NCBI GenBank assembly: GCA_963576565.1
Contig: OY755039.1
Coordinates: 77,808,289-77,872,288 of the forward strand
Reading direction: 5' to 3'
Source of the DNA: Aspidapion aeneum
Lineage: Eukaryota; Arthropoda; Insecta; Coleoptera; Brentidae
DNA: 64,000 nucleotides
The notes below the pieces were generated by a model that was given only the letters and a program-made list of their open reading frames with translations, did no database searches and had not been told where the DNA came from. Shown piece by piece: positions 1 to 10,238 of the stretch (positions within the stretch are counted from its first letter, which is position 1; each line of letters opens with the position of its first letter). The position numbers and the translations under genes were made by a program.

Positions 1-38
1 CATACCAGTTTCGGCTTATGCGGCCATCATCAGTGATC
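1..38 (-). ncRNA. Hammerhead ribozyme motif, left terminal repeat (cut by window edge)
   Basis: Reverse complement of the same motif as at 2087-2127: GATCA, CTGATGA, the GGC/GCC stem, GAAAC and GTA. The 3' side of stem I runs off the window after its first two bases. It faces the opposite way from the right-hand copy because the terminal repeats are inverted. Confidence 0.7.
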
Positions 39-502
39 TACAAGCAAAATAAGTAAAGAGTACTACCTAGCAAACTACCTAACAGGTTAAAAAACTCGAA
101 TTATCTATCTTACCAATTGCTAATCGTAGTTATATCACAGGACAAAACATAAAACAATGGTGAACGTGCAACAAATTACAGAAAGATTTAGTTTAAAATC
201 TTAAAATTATTGGCTAAAAATTAATCAGTCAGGTTATGTTTACAAAATCGAACGAATGGTGGGTTGCACAGTCGTTTAAGTAAGACTTAAATTAAGACCT
301 ACTTATATATAAATAAGGGTTGACACCTACATAAAAATAAGTTTGACATTTAAGAGATTTCCTACTTGCTTACTCTCAGATGACCAAAGATGACAGAATA
401 AAAAATACAATAAAACAAAATTAAAATAAAAGGAATAAAATAAAAGATTTAAATAAAATAAAAACAAAACAAACTAAAGTCAAATAAACTCAAATAAAAT
501 CA

Positions 503-1489
503 AAAAAGGAGAATTTTAACAATTTCATACAATTCCTCAATAACATACATCCTTCAATTAAATTTACTACTGAATATGAAACTAACTCTAGCATCCCATA
601 CCTAGATATATTAATCACAAGAACAAACAAAACCCTCGATTTTTCTATTTACAGAAAGTCAACCACTACAGATAATGTTATTCACTACAATTCTAATCAC
701 CCTCCAAGCCATAAACCAGCGGCCTTTAACTCATTTTTTAATCGATTATTTTCAATTCCCATGACTAGAGAAAATTTTCTAACAGAACTACAAGTTATTA
801 AGTCCATAGCCATTAACAACAACTATCCTTCAAAGTATATCAACAAATTATACTTCAGACACCTTAACATACACATCAATAATCGTTTAATTATAAAAGA
901 ATCTTCTAATGCTTGTAGATATATTTCTCTACCCTTTCAAGGGCCAATATCATTCAAATTAAAAAATATCTTTCAGCAATTTGATCTAAAAATCTCTTTT
1001 AAAACCACAAATACAGCTAAAAACTTTCTTGTTAACACCAAAGACAAGTTGGATAAACAAGAGAAATCAGGGGTCTATATGCTTCAGTGTAACTGTGGAA
1101 ATGGATGCTATATAGGTAAAACTACTAGAAAGTTTAGAATACGTATAACTGAACACTTAAAAGAAATTGATAAATACAAGGATACTGAAGATTTAAACAA
1201 CACTCATATTAAATCTAACTTTGCTAAACATGTTTTACATGAAAAACATGGTTTTGACAGGGATAAAGATGTTACTATCTTACACATAAATTCTAATAGT
1301 GATAGAATAGATTTGCTAGAAACGCTCGAAATCAACAAATTACAAAAACAACACCCTTCAGTTTGCCTTAATCAACAATTAGAACACAAATCTACAGATT
1401 TCTTTAACTCATTAGTTTTTTCAACCAAACTACCTTTAAATTCTATAATGGTAGCAATCAATAATGATGATGATGATGATCCACCATAA
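503..1489 (+). pseudogene. Penelope RT C-terminus plus GIY-YIG endonuclease, 5'-truncated
   Basis: The open frame runs in from the left inverted repeat with no convincing start; the first Met is at 761 but homologous sequence begins near 512. The segment before 761 matches the end of a Penelope reverse transcriptase: an 'IKFTTEYE...IPYLDI' block, then 'YRKSTTTD' and 'NHPPSHKPAA'. After a basic linker, the GIY-YIG nuclease begins near 1067 with 'GVYMLQC', then 'CYIGKTTRKFRIRITEH' with the expected Tyr-Ile-Gly, Arg and His. An Asp-rich tail precedes the stop. The catalytic RT core (FADD-type region) is absent, so this copy cannot move by itself. Transcription would be toward the right terminal repeat. 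Confidence 0.85.
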
Positions 1490-2086
1490 GTTTGTTTGGC
1501 ACTGGTTATTTTGTTTATTTTATTTTTAATATCTCAGTTTCTTTTATTTTTATTTTTGTGTTATTTTGTTTTATATTATTTTATTTTGGTTTATTTTGTT
1601 TTATTTTATTTTATTTTATTTGATTTTATTTGAGTTTATTTGACTTTAGTTTGTTTTGTTTTTATTTTATTTTATTTAAATCTTTTATTTTATTCCTTTT
1701 ATTTTAATTTTGTTTTATTGTATTTTTTATTCTGTCATCTTTGGTCATCTGAAAGTAAGCAAGTAGGAAATCTCTTAAATGTCAAACTTATTTTTATGTA
1801 GGTGTCAACCCTTATTTATATATAAGTAGGTCTTAATTTAAGTCTTACTTAAACGACTGTGCCCACCATTCGTTCGATTTTGTAAACATAACCTGACTGA
1901 TTAATTTTTAGCCAATAATTTTAAGATTTTAAACTAAATGTTTCTGTAATTTGTTGCACGTTCACCATTGTTTTATGTTTTGTCCTGTGATATAACTACG
2001 ATTAGCAATTGGTAAGCTAGATAATTCGAGTTTTTTAACCTGTTAAGTAGTTTGCTAGGTAGTACTCTTTACTTATTTTGCTTGTA

Positions 2087-2127
2087 GATCACTGATGATG
2101 GCCGCATAAGCCGAAACTGGTATGATC
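2087..2127 (+). ncRNA. Hammerhead ribozyme motif, right terminal repeat
   Basis: The strand reads GATCA (stem I 5' side), CTGATGA (core), T, GGC-loop-GCC (stem II), GAAAC, a two-base loop, GTA (minimal stem III and cleavage site), then TGATC closing stem I with five perfect pairs. This is the type I layout with a very short stem III described for Penelope-like elements. Predicted cleavage is after A2122, near the outer edge of the terminal repeat. One unpaired T sits between the core GA and stem II. Activity is inferred from sequence only. Confidence 0.75.
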
Positions 2128-2323
2128 GAAATAAATTTAGTGGAGGACGACTTAGAGTTTTCAATTTTCGTTTATTTATATGTCTTTTCTTAGTAGCACT
2201 GCACTGAAACAATCCAAAAAAACACAAACTATTCAGCGAAATATAAACAAAACTCTCTTGAGAATACGATTAACATCATATACAACGAACGTAAACAAAG
2301 GATTTAGCACAAGTCGTGACGTC

Positions 2324-2336
2324 ACGCCGCTCTCCT
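2324..2336. repeat. Left target-site duplication of the Jockey LINE
   Basis: ACGCCGCTCTCCT; the same 13 bp recur at 11094-11106 after the poly-A tail. Upstream, 2125-2323 holds no recognisable gene. Confidence 0.85.
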
Positions 2337-2450
2337 GCATGATAGTACTAACGAGGTCAAAGTCGAAGTTTGTTTTGTTTACAATAAATCTCGCGCGCAA
2401 AATACTTGTGTTAAAAATCTATATACAATGTGTATTATAAATAATATATC

Positions 2451-3848
2451 ATGTTTAAAAGCAAAAAAAGTGTACCATCACCTGTGAAACTTGTTTTAAA
2501 AATTAGCGAAAAGCCCAATCAAAATCAAGAAAAAATGGATAATGCCGAATTATTTCAGGATAGCCATGCTAGAACACCAAATGAAGAAGTTTTATATAGC
2601 GAATGGAAAAAATCCCAAAACGAAAAAAATTCACTTAGTGTACAAGTGGATTATCTCCGAAGTCAACTGGAAAGTATGCAACGAAAATTTGCAGATTTAG
2701 AGACAAAAGTCACTAAAAAAGAAGAGTCTGACATGGACTACATTACTGATGAGGACGATCTGGCAAGAGAAACTGAGTGGATCAGACAAAAAGGAAAAGG
2801 TTGGAAAAAACGTCGAATGGATACTTCACTCTCACCACCACAACAAAGCTCGGGCACTGGAGAGCCCTCCAATAAAACACAAAATGAAGAACCCCCAACT
2901 AAGGTTAAAAAAGCTACATTACCTCCACCGATTATGGTAAATGGCGTAAATAATTTTAATGATATTTATGAAAAGTTAAATATCATACAAGGAGTTAAAA
3001 TAAAAGTTTTAAATAACGAAAATATTAAAATAAATGTACAAGACGCAGACAGCTATCGGCTGGTTACTAAAATGCTTAATGAAATAAAGCATCAATGGCA
3101 CTCATACGAAAACAAACAAATAAGGCCAATTAGAGTAATAGCGAATAGGCTACACTTCTCATGTGACCCACAAAAAATTGTAGCTGATCTACAAAAAAAA
3201 GGTTTTAAGGCACTGGAGGCCAGCAACAAACTTAAATGGAGAACAAGACAACCTCTTAACATGTTTATGCTCACATTTAGCCACGATGAAGATATCAACA
3301 AAATTTTTGAAATTTCCAGTATCCTTGGGATTGAAGTGGAAATAAAAGCACTAAAAACCTCAAAGTTAGTCCCTCAATGCAAAAGATGCCAATCTTATGG
3401 ACACACGCAAAAATATTGCGCTAAAGAACCACGTTGCGTAAAATGCACGGGGAAACATCTTACTGTAGAATGCCCCAAACCAAAAGAATCTGAGCCAAAA
3501 TGCATCCACTGTGGAGGCAAGCATCCTGCTAACTACAGAGGATGCCTTGTTGCTAAGGAAATACAAAAATTGAAAAATAAACCTAAGAAACCGAATCTCA
3601 TACCAAACGTGAGTACGAATAGACAAAACCAACAGACAAGAAACACAGTCACACAAAACTCTGTGACAAGGACATACAGCCAAGTAGCAGCAACAGCTAC
3701 TATACGTGATATTAATATCAGTAGTCAAAATACTATGGAACAAACACTACAATTAATTTTGGAGAAATTGAACAAACTTGATGAGCGATTAACTAAACTA
3801 GAAAGTAGCAATAACGGAGCTACCAATATGCCTCAAAATGGTCAGTAA
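2451..3848 (+). CDS. Jockey-type LINE ORF1, Gag-like RNA-binding protein
   Basis: A 465-residue open frame, intact. Residues about 45-90 have a heptad-like Leu/Gln/Lys pattern suggesting a coiled coil. A basic, Pro/Ser-rich stretch follows (about 105-155). Residues about 200-300 resemble the PRE_C2HC/RRM-like region found before zinc knuckles in arthropod Gag proteins ('WHSYENKQIRPIRVI'). Then come Cys/His knuckles: CKRCQSYGHTQKYC, CVKCTGKHLTVEC and CIHCGGKHPANYRGC. The family role is to bind element RNA in a ribonucleoprotein. The stop overlaps the start of ORF2 by 11 bases, typical of Jockey elements. The start at 2451 is the first Met of the frame, about 115 bases into the element. Confidence 0.85.
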   Translation: MFKSKKSVPSPVKLVLKISEKPNQNQEKMDNAELFQDSHARTPNEEVLYSEWKKSQNEKNSLSVQVDYLRSQLESMQRKFADLETKVTKKEESDMDYITDEDDLARETEWIRQKGKGWKKRRMDTSLSPPQQSSGTGEPSNKTQNEEPPTKVKKATLPPPIMVNGVNNFNDIYEKLNIIQGVKIKVLNNENIKINVQDADSYRLVTKMLNEIKHQWHSYENKQIRPIRVIANRLHFSCDPQKIVADLQKKGFKALEASNKLKWRTRQPLNMFMLTFSHDEDINKIFEISSILGIEVEIKALKTSKLVPQCKRCQSYGHTQKYCAKEPRCVKCTGKHLTVECPKPKESEPKCIHCGGKHPANYRGCLVAKEIQKLKNKPKKPNLIPNVSTNRQNQQTRNTVTQNSVTRTYSQVAATATIRDINISSQNTMEQTLQLILEKLNKLDERLTKLESSNNGATNMPQNGQ

Positions 3849-5858
3849 TCTTAGAATCCTAGCTTGGAATGCCAATGGTCACTTGCAACATCAGCAAGAC
3901 TTGCAAGTTATTCTAGACATAGAAAAAATTGACGTCTGTCTTGTGTCAGAAACGCATTTCACTAACCAGTCTCACATTAAATTTAAAGGTTATAAAGTGT
4001 ATCATACAACTCACCCTAGCAATACTGCACATGGGGGAAGTGCTGTAATAATTAAAGAAAATATATCACACTATGAGGAGATGGGATATAAAACCATAGA
4101 GATTCAAGCTACATTAGTAAGTGTAAAAACCAAAACATATACATTAGTCATAAGTGCTGTCTATATACCACCAAGGCACTTACTAAAGAAAAATCAATAT
4201 CTTAATTTTCTCAGAAAATTAGGAAACCGTTTTATAATTGGAGGTGACTTTAATGCAAAAAATACCTACTGGGGATCTAGACTGACGAATTCTAAAGGAA
4301 AAGAACTTTTGCAAGCTATTAGTGAATTCAATGTGAGCCGATATCAACTGGTAAGCCCACATACTATCCAACAGATCCAGGAAAAATTCCAGATCTAATT
4401 GATTTTTTTATAGTAAAAAATATATCTTTAAGTTTTGTAGATATAGAAGAAAGTTTTGATTTACACTCAGATCATTCACCTATTATTCTAACTCTTAGTA
4501 AAAACATAATAAAGAAAGAAGCAAATATCTCACTAGTTAATAAACTGACTGACTGGATTAGTTTTAAACAAAGTCTGTCAGAAAAATTAAACCTATCAGT
4601 ACCATTGCAAACGCCAGAACAAATCGATAAAGAAGTTGATTATTTTGTTACAAATATTCAACAAGCAGCTTGGGAAAACAGTCCAAAACCAAAGAGAATT
4701 TTTAAGGGAAAAAACTATCCAAAGGAAATTAGAGACCTTATATTGGAAAAAAGGAAACTAAGAAGAAAGTGGCAACAAAGCCGTGATCCTCGGGACAAAA
4801 CAAATCTCAACAACATGACGCAGCGCATTAGGCGAGAAATTCTAGTAATAAAAAATGAATCTATTAACCATTTTCTTAATGAACTTACAGATGATAAAAA
4901 TACCGACTATTCCCTTTGGAAAGCAACCAAAGATTTTAAAAGACCAATTATCCAAATTCCACCCATACGAAAATCTAACAACCAGTGGGCAAGGAGTAAC
5001 GAAGAAAAAGCAGATATTTTTGCAAGTCATTTAGAAAAAACATTTCAGCCCCACGAAGCACCAGATGAACACTTTCATTTAAATGAACCCCATCAAATCG
5101 AGGACCATATTAAGCTTACATCACCAAAAGAAATATTAACAGAAATCAAAAATATTAATTCGAAAAAAGCCCCAGGGTATGATCTTATTAACGGGGTAGT
5201 CATAAAACAACTCCCCAGAAAAGCTATCGTAAAACTATGCAACCTAATTAATGCGTCTTTTAGGCTTAGGTATGTACCTAAACTGTGGAAAGATGCAGAA
5301 GTTATCATGATTCCAAAACCGGGAAAACCACTCCATGACGTGTCATCTTACAGGCCAATATCTTTGCTGCCAATTATATCCAAGCTCTATGAAAAATTAT
5401 TGCTTAAAAGAATAAAACCCATCATAGAAAGACAAGAAATTATTCCATCTCATCAATTTGGTTTTCGAGACAAGCATTCCACGATAGATCAAGTACACAG
5501 AATTACTAATATAATAGAAAAAGCACTAGAAGAGGGAAAAGTTTGTTCTGCAGTTTTTCTAGATGTAGCACAAGCATTTGACAAAGTGTGGCGTGAAGGC
5601 CTTAATTTTAAACTAAAAAGGTTTCTGCCAAAACAATATTCGGATATTTTGGAATCATACATATCTGATAGACATTTTAGAGTAAAACAGGAAGACTCAT
5701 ACTCAAATTTAAGAGAAATTCAAGCAGGCGTGCCCCAGGGTAGCGTACTAGGCCCTTATCTATACTTATTATTCACTTGTGATATCCCAAAGCCAGAAAA
5801 TTGTCACTTAGCAACATTTGCCGATGATACTGGTTTATTGACGGTAGAAAAATCTATT
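3838..5858 (+). pseudogene. Jockey-type LINE ORF2, 5' part (endonuclease and RT), broken
   Basis: ORF2 starts with an apurinic-type endonuclease: 'ILAWNANG' (catalytic Asn), 'VSETHF' (Glu), 'GGDFNAKNTYWGS' and, after a frame change, 'SDHSP'. A one-base frameshift near 4335-4345 moves the frame; the original endonuclease end is readable in another frame to about 4500. The reverse transcriptase follows (about 5130-5850) with 'SYRPISLLP', 'AFDKVW', 'GVPQGSVLGPYLY' and catalytic 'FADD'. Twenty bases after FADD the sequence jumps into an AT-rich tail that belongs to the inserted minus-strand LINE. The frameshift plus insertion make it non-functional. The 3' part resumes at 10239. Confidence 0.85.
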
Positions 5859-6084
5859 TTATTTTTATTTTTATTTACCATATCATTACGGGCGAACCCA
5901 ATTACAATGACAGGAATAAATGAGAGTTACATAAATATACAATAAAAGTAGCATACAAGTAAAGGTAGTCTTAAGCATTAATTAGATGTACAAGAATAGG
6001 TTGGACTTTTAGGCATTATTTTGCAAGTGCGTATTTCTGAGCTGTTTTAAATTGGTATTAAATATATCGATAGCTGGAGTATTG

Positions 6085-8892
6085 TTACAAATGTCGCACA
6101 TTGTATAAAGCGGTGAATACTTTAAAACATTGTCTAGGCGTTGGCAGATAGAAAGTGGATAGTTGTCTCGATCCCTGGCGCGGGATTATGAAGTTTAGTT
6201 GGGCTAATAAGTCTGCACAGTCTATTTGATTGTTTAAAATTTTATGTAAGGTTGCCTGAGATGCGTACTGTCTTCTGCTGTTTAGAGATGGAATATCGAA
6301 TCTGGCGAGAAGTTGGTTTTGAGGGATTCCTTGAGCGGGATAGGTTCCATCTACTTTAAAGGATAAAAATTTTAAGAAACGCCTTTGAATTCTCTCGAGG
6401 TCTTCTATTTGGTTAATTTGATGTGGATTCCAGACAATAGACGCATATTCGAGCTTTGATCTAATATAAGCAAAGTAAAGACTCTTGAGCGCTGAGATGT
6501 TAGTTAATTCTTTTGAGATGCGAACAATGAAACCGTACATTCTCGATGCAGCTGATGTAATATCTTCAATATGAGAAGAGAATGATAGTTTCTTGTCAAA
6601 AATTACTCCTAGGTCGCGTATGGTTTCCGGCCTCTCCAGGACTTGGCCATTTATAGCATAGTCATACGTTAGATATGTAGTTTTATTTGTGTACGTCATT
6701 ACTTTGCATTTAGCAATGTTAAGAGGTAGGCCGTTTTGAACGCACCAATTCTGGATTGCATTTAGATCATTTTGAAGAGCTATACAGTCAGAGACGTCAC
6801 CTATTACTCTGAATGTTTTAAAATCGTCAGCATATGAAAGGCTGGATGAACCGAGGCCCCTTCCCAAACCATCTATGAAGATGTCGAAAAAAAGAGGTCC
6901 CAGCACAGAGCCCTGTGGTACGCCGGAGCTGACAAGGTATTCGGCAGACCTAACACCATTTACATACACGTGTTGGCGTCTGTTGCTTAAGCAAGATTTT
7001 ATTAGGTTTAATAATGGTATGTTAAAACCGAAATTTTTTAAGGTTGTTAAGAGCACGCCGGTGTCAAGTCTGTCGAACGCCTTAGAAAAATCTGTATATA
7101 TGACGTCGAGCTGTTGACCTGCGTGAATAGTTTGAGAAATGGTTTGTGTTATAGACAGAAGATTGGTAACAGTAGAACGTCCTTTAATGAAGCCGTGTTG
7201 ATTAGGTGATAAAATATTATTCACAGAGGGGTAGATAGACTTATGCAAGAGAAATTCAAAGGCTTTCAAAAAGTTGTTAATTATAGTTATAGGTCTGTAA
7301 TTTTTAATATAAGATTTATTGTCAGATTTAAAAATGGGACACACCTTGCTGACCTTCCACGAGGAGGGTATTCTCGACTCACTGAGGCATTTGTTATATA
7401 ATTTACACAAGGGAACCGCAAGAATGGAGGCGCAATCTCGTATAATAAAGCTTGGTATGGAGTCTGGACCCGCTGTTAATTTAGGTTTAAGCTTTCCAAG
7501 AGCATTTTCAACTTCCGTATTTGAGAAATCTGTTATGCAAATACAGGGGGAATTATTATTCGCCGTGTGATTCTGAGGAGGTTGTACGGGGTTGTCGTTA
7601 AAAACGCTCTTAAAATAGTCTGAAAAACCCTGCGAAATGGATTGCATAGAGTCATATTCAGTGTTATCGTGGTACATTACGCTAGGCATTGATGACGTTG
7701 TTTTTTGGCTGTTTATGAAAGACCAGAATTTTGAGGAATCGCTCTTTATGTTATTTTCAGCGGTATGTATGAATTCCAGGTGTAGTTTTTTTATTTCTAG
7801 TTTTAAATATGCTCTTAATTGACTAAATTCTCGGTAGGTGTCAGGATTTGGATTTTCTTTATTTACTTTTCGCAGCCTTTCTTTTTTATATATATTTTTA
7901 ATGATATCGGGCGTAAACCAAGGAGGAAACTGCCGCTTTTTGGCATTTTTTGAATATTTTGGAACCAGTTTTTCAAAAATACCGTAAATGTATATGTATA
8001 GTTGCTGACTCATTTGGTCTAAATCCTCAAAGTCATTCAAAAAACCCCAGTCTGTGTTCGAGAGTTGCAGATATAAAGCTGGAAAATTAGCCTTTCGAAA
8101 GTTGTATACTGTTTGTGAATTAATATTAGACAGATTAGTTTCTTCAGCCAGTCCGGTAACGTGAACATTTAGAGCCGGATGGTCGTCATGTTCACAAACC
8201 AGTACGTCAGTTGCTCTTGTGCATATTAGGTTAACATCTTTCTGTAAAACTAAGTCAAGGATTCGATTTATCGAGTTTCGCTGAAAGTTCATCTGCGTCA
8301 GTTGAAATATGCTCATAAAGTCATTTAATTTAATTACCAGAGTGTCAGTAAATTGGTGTTTATTTTGGAAGTCTAGAAAGTTCGCATATTGCGGGACATT
8401 AAAGTCACCGAGGAATATAACTTTGTTGTTAGGAATAATATCAAGTGCAATAAAAAAGTCGAGAATACTCTCTATATCCGTGGGGCGTACCGGAGGTTGT
8501 ATGTATATTGTGAAAATATATATGAATGATTTCTGAAAATGGATTTTTACTCCAACAATGTCCGCAAACCTGGGAATCAGTGTAATTATTGATGTAGGAA
8601 AAATAACTTGAGAAGATTGCAAGATGTTATTAACCGCTAAAAGAACACCCCCACCCCTTGTCAGGCCTGTTGTCTTTCTATCTCTATCAAGGCGGTAAAC
8701 GTTAAAATTAGTGTTCATAAACTCTCTATCAGAAATGTCAGGAACCAGCCAAGTTTCAGTGAATGAAATCACATCATAGTCGCATGTATACGTTGAAAGT
8801 AAGAGGTTGTCAGTTTTACTTCTAAGTCCCTGACAGTTCTGGTAATAAAGTGAAAAATCAACGGAATCTGATTTAGGTGGGAGATTTGTTTG
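6085..8892 (-). CDS. LINE ORF2, endonuclease and reverse transcriptase, no AUG start
   Basis: Open for about 935 codons from the base after the ORF1 TAG. The endonuclease begins at once: 'YYQNCQGLRSKT' (catalytic Asn), 'FTETWL' (Glu), 'FLGDFNVPQY' (Asp/Asn) and 'EHDDHPAL' (His). The RT follows with 'NYRPITIINN', 'FSKAFDRLD', 'GVPQGSVLGPLFFDIF' and catalytic 'YADD' within 'LSYADDFKTF', then a thumb/C-terminal region ('IVWNPHQINQIEDLERIQRRFLKFL'). No stop interrupts it. There is no Met codon before the catalytic Asn and Glu; the first Met is in 'REFMNTNF', too late for a working endonuclease. Expression therefore probably needs readthrough of the TAG or re-initiation at a non-AUG codon. Confidence 0.85.
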   Translation of the reverse strand, partial: QTNLPPKSDSVDFSLYYQNCQGLRSKTDNLLLSTYTCDYDVISFTETWLVPDISDREFMNTNFNVYRLDRDRKTTGLTRGGGVLLAVNNILQSSQVIFPTSIITLIPRFADIVGVKIHFQKSFIYIFTIYIQPPVRPTDIESILDFFIALDIIPNNKVIFLGDFNVPQYANFLDFQNKHQFTDTLVIKLNDFMSIFQLTQMNFQRNSINRILDLVLQKDVNLICTRATDVLVCEHDDHPALNVHVTGLAEETNLSNINSQTVYNFRKANFPALYLQLSNTDWGFLNDFEDLDQMSQQLYIYIYGIFEKLVPKYSKNAKKRQFPPWFTPDIIKNIYKKERLRKVNKENPNPDTYREFSQLRAYLKLEIKKLHLEFIHTAENNIKSDSSKFWSFINSQKTTSSMPSVMYHDNTEYDSMQSISQGFSDYFKSVFNDNPVQPPQNHTANNNSPCICITDFSNTEVENALGKLKPKLTAGPDSIPSFIIRDCASILAVPLCKLYNKCLSESRIPSSWKVSKVCPIFKSDNKSYIKNYRPITIINNFLKAFEFLLHKSIYPSVNNILSPNQHGFIKGRSTVTNLLSITQTISQTIHAGQQLDVIYTDFSKAFDRLDTGVLLTTLKNFGFNIPLLNLIKSCLSNRRQHVYVNGVRSAEYLVSSGVPQGSVLGPLFFDIFIDGLGRGLGSSSLSYADDFKTFRVIGDVSDCIALQNDLNAIQNWCVQNGLPLNIAKCKVMTYTNKTTYLTYDYAINGQVLERPETIRDLGVIFDKKLSFSSHIEDITSAASRMYGFIVRISKELTNISALKSLYFAYIRSKLEYASIVWNPHQINQIEDLERIQRRFLKFLSFKVDGTYPAQGIPQNQLLARFDIPSLNSRRQYASQATLHKILNNQIDCADLLAQLNFIIPRQGSRQLSTFYLPTPRQCFKVFTALYNVRHL

Positions 8893-10020
8893 CTATTGTT
8901 GCATGATGTTTTTTTGCAGTCTAGTTATTGCGTTTTTATATGCAGTGCATTTATTAGTATCCCATACGGCATGATCAATTTTGATGCTGTCATCGTCCTT
9001 TTTAAGTTTTATGCAGTTGGTGCACTGTAGGTTATCAGATTTGCAGTCTTTAACGTCATGAATTTTGCCACATCTTGGACAAGAGACAGTTTTTTCGCAG
9101 TTTTTAGATGAGTGGTAAAATTCGTTACAGTTAAAACAACGCGGAATAGTAAGACCGTCATAGACTGTGCAGCTATCATACCCTACAAAGACATTACCGA
9201 ATTTAAGTAGCTTTTCGTAGGTGGACCTATCGATTTGCAAGAGAGCTTGAAAGAGATTATTCTTGTTACGTGTCTTGTTAATGCTTATTACTTTTAGCTG
9301 TGAGTTTTTATGAAAAATATCAGAATTTAGTTTAATTAAAATTGTGGATAATTGTTCATCTGAGAGGCATTCTGTAAAACCGACGATTCTGACTCTGGGA
9401 TTAATTCCATGTATTTCGCGGACTTCATATTCTTCGGATAAATTTTCCTCTGCTAGGGTTTTAAATCTGTTCTTATCCTCCGAATTTTTGCAGGCAATAA
9501 GGACTCCACCTTTGCTTGTGTGCTTGATTTTCGTAAAGGCAAAATTTTCTTCCACAGGGTTGATGTTTTCTAGAAGCGCTTTTTTAGTTTGATCGTTTGT
9601 TTGAGATTCATTTTTAGGCTTGATCAGGACGGCAGGCTGAGTGTTATTTTTAAGAATTTCTGAGTACTTTTTTTGCTTGGATTGCGCAGGTGGTTGCAAT
9701 TCATTTGAAAGTAATGCAAGTTTATCAGCGGCAATATTCATAATGTCGAATTTTAGGCTTTCGAAGGTAGTGTTGAGAGCTTGTAACGCTTCTTGAACTT
9801 TGCTTTCTATTAGGTTTTTTATTTCCTGCTGATTCAATGTAATACAATCGGCAACACAGCGATCACATCGCCAGGAAAGACCGGGGATCTCCGCCAACAA
9901 AGTAACTAGGTTCTCGGATTCATGAACACAGGTGGAATGATAAGGTTTTTTGCATTGGCTACAAAAAACCTTTTTATTTCTCGAGCTTATCGTATCTTGG
10001 CATTCTTCGCAAGTAGGCAT
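8893..10020 (-). CDS. LINE ORF1 with N-terminal PHD-like finger and C-terminal zinc knuckles
   Basis: A 375-residue protein. Residues 1-58 form a PHD/RING-like zinc cluster: CxxC at 4-7, CSQC at 19-22, then 'YHSTCVH' and 'WRCDRC'. The middle is a Lys/Gln-rich region with a possible coiled coil (about 65-110) and an RRM-like segment (about 150-275). Near the C-terminus are 'CFNCNEFYHSSKNC' and 'CPRCGKIHDVKDC', Gag-type knuckles, followed by one more Cys pair. Role by family: nucleic-acid binding and ribonucleoprotein formation. It ends in TAG and the next frame continues in phase directly behind it, which is unusual (see findings). Confidence 0.8.
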   Translation of the reverse strand: MPTCEECQDTISSRNKKVFCSQCKKPYHSTCVHESENLVTLLAEIPGLSWRCDRCVADCITLNQQEIKNLIESKVQEALQALNTTFESLKFDIMNIAADKLALLSNELQPPAQSKQKKYSEILKNNTQPAVLIKPKNESQTNDQTKKALLENINPVEENFAFTKIKHTSKGGVLIACKNSEDKNRFKTLAEENLSEEYEVREIHGINPRVRIVGFTECLSDEQLSTILIKLNSDIFHKNSQLKVISINKTRNKNNLFQALLQIDRSTYEKLLKFGNVFVGYDSCTVYDGLTIPRCFNCNEFYHSSKNCEKTVSCPRCGKIHDVKDCKSDNLQCTNCIKLKKDDDSIKIDHAVWDTNKCTAYKNAITRLQKNIMQQ

Positions 10021-10238
10021 TTTTTTGTTATAAGTGATAAGGATTAATTTTAATCAAATTATTACCTTTGGCAGCTGCTTTCTGGAAATTTAATTACATC
10101 ACCATGCAGGAGATATTCACAACTCACTACTGCGAAAAAATTACAAAAATCGGTGTACTTTTTCCCACCAAAAAAGGTTAAACTTCAGGAGCGCAAAAAT
10201 GTGTGTATCACTTGCTTGCGTTTTATTAGAAATATGTA

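Larger units (their letters stand above)
1..2124. mobile_element. Truncated Penelope-like element with inverted terminal repeats
   Basis: Positions 1-502 and 1621-2124 are near-identical inverted repeats, so the unit reads the same inward from both ends. Between them is the 3' part of a Penelope-type coding region (about 503-1489). Penelope elements are known to carry terminal repeats (pLTRs) in direct or inverted order and to encode a reverse transcriptase fused to a GIY-YIG endonuclease; here the RT core is missing. Each arm carries a hammerhead-like motif at its outer end. The window starts inside the left end, so the left boundary and target duplication cannot be read. The inner edges of the repeats are AT-rich pentamer-like runs (TTTTA and similar). 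The identity is well supported; the exact element limits are inferred. Confidence 0.85.
5859..10238 (-). mobile_element. Intact PHD-finger LINE (CR1/Jockey group) inserted in the Jockey ORF2
   Basis: Flanking sequence on both sides is one Jockey ORF2; aligning to the related copy at 28998-29901 places the junctions at about 5858 and 10239. The element reads on the minus strand: about 218 bases of 5' leader, ORF1 (10020-8893), ORF2 (8892-6085), a ~200-base 3' UTR and an (AATAA)n-like tail ending near 5859. Both frames are open throughout, so this is a potentially recent and complete copy of about 4.4 kb. No clear target duplication is visible. Clade placement (CR1 versus Jockey) is uncertain; a PHD-type zinc finger in ORF1 is known from CR1-like elements. 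Confidence 0.85.

Noticed and set aside
2180..2440. 86-codon frame upstream of the Jockey ORF1 as a gene
   Set aside because: It spans the element's target-duplication boundary, so it cannot be a single ancestral gene, and has no recognisable domain.
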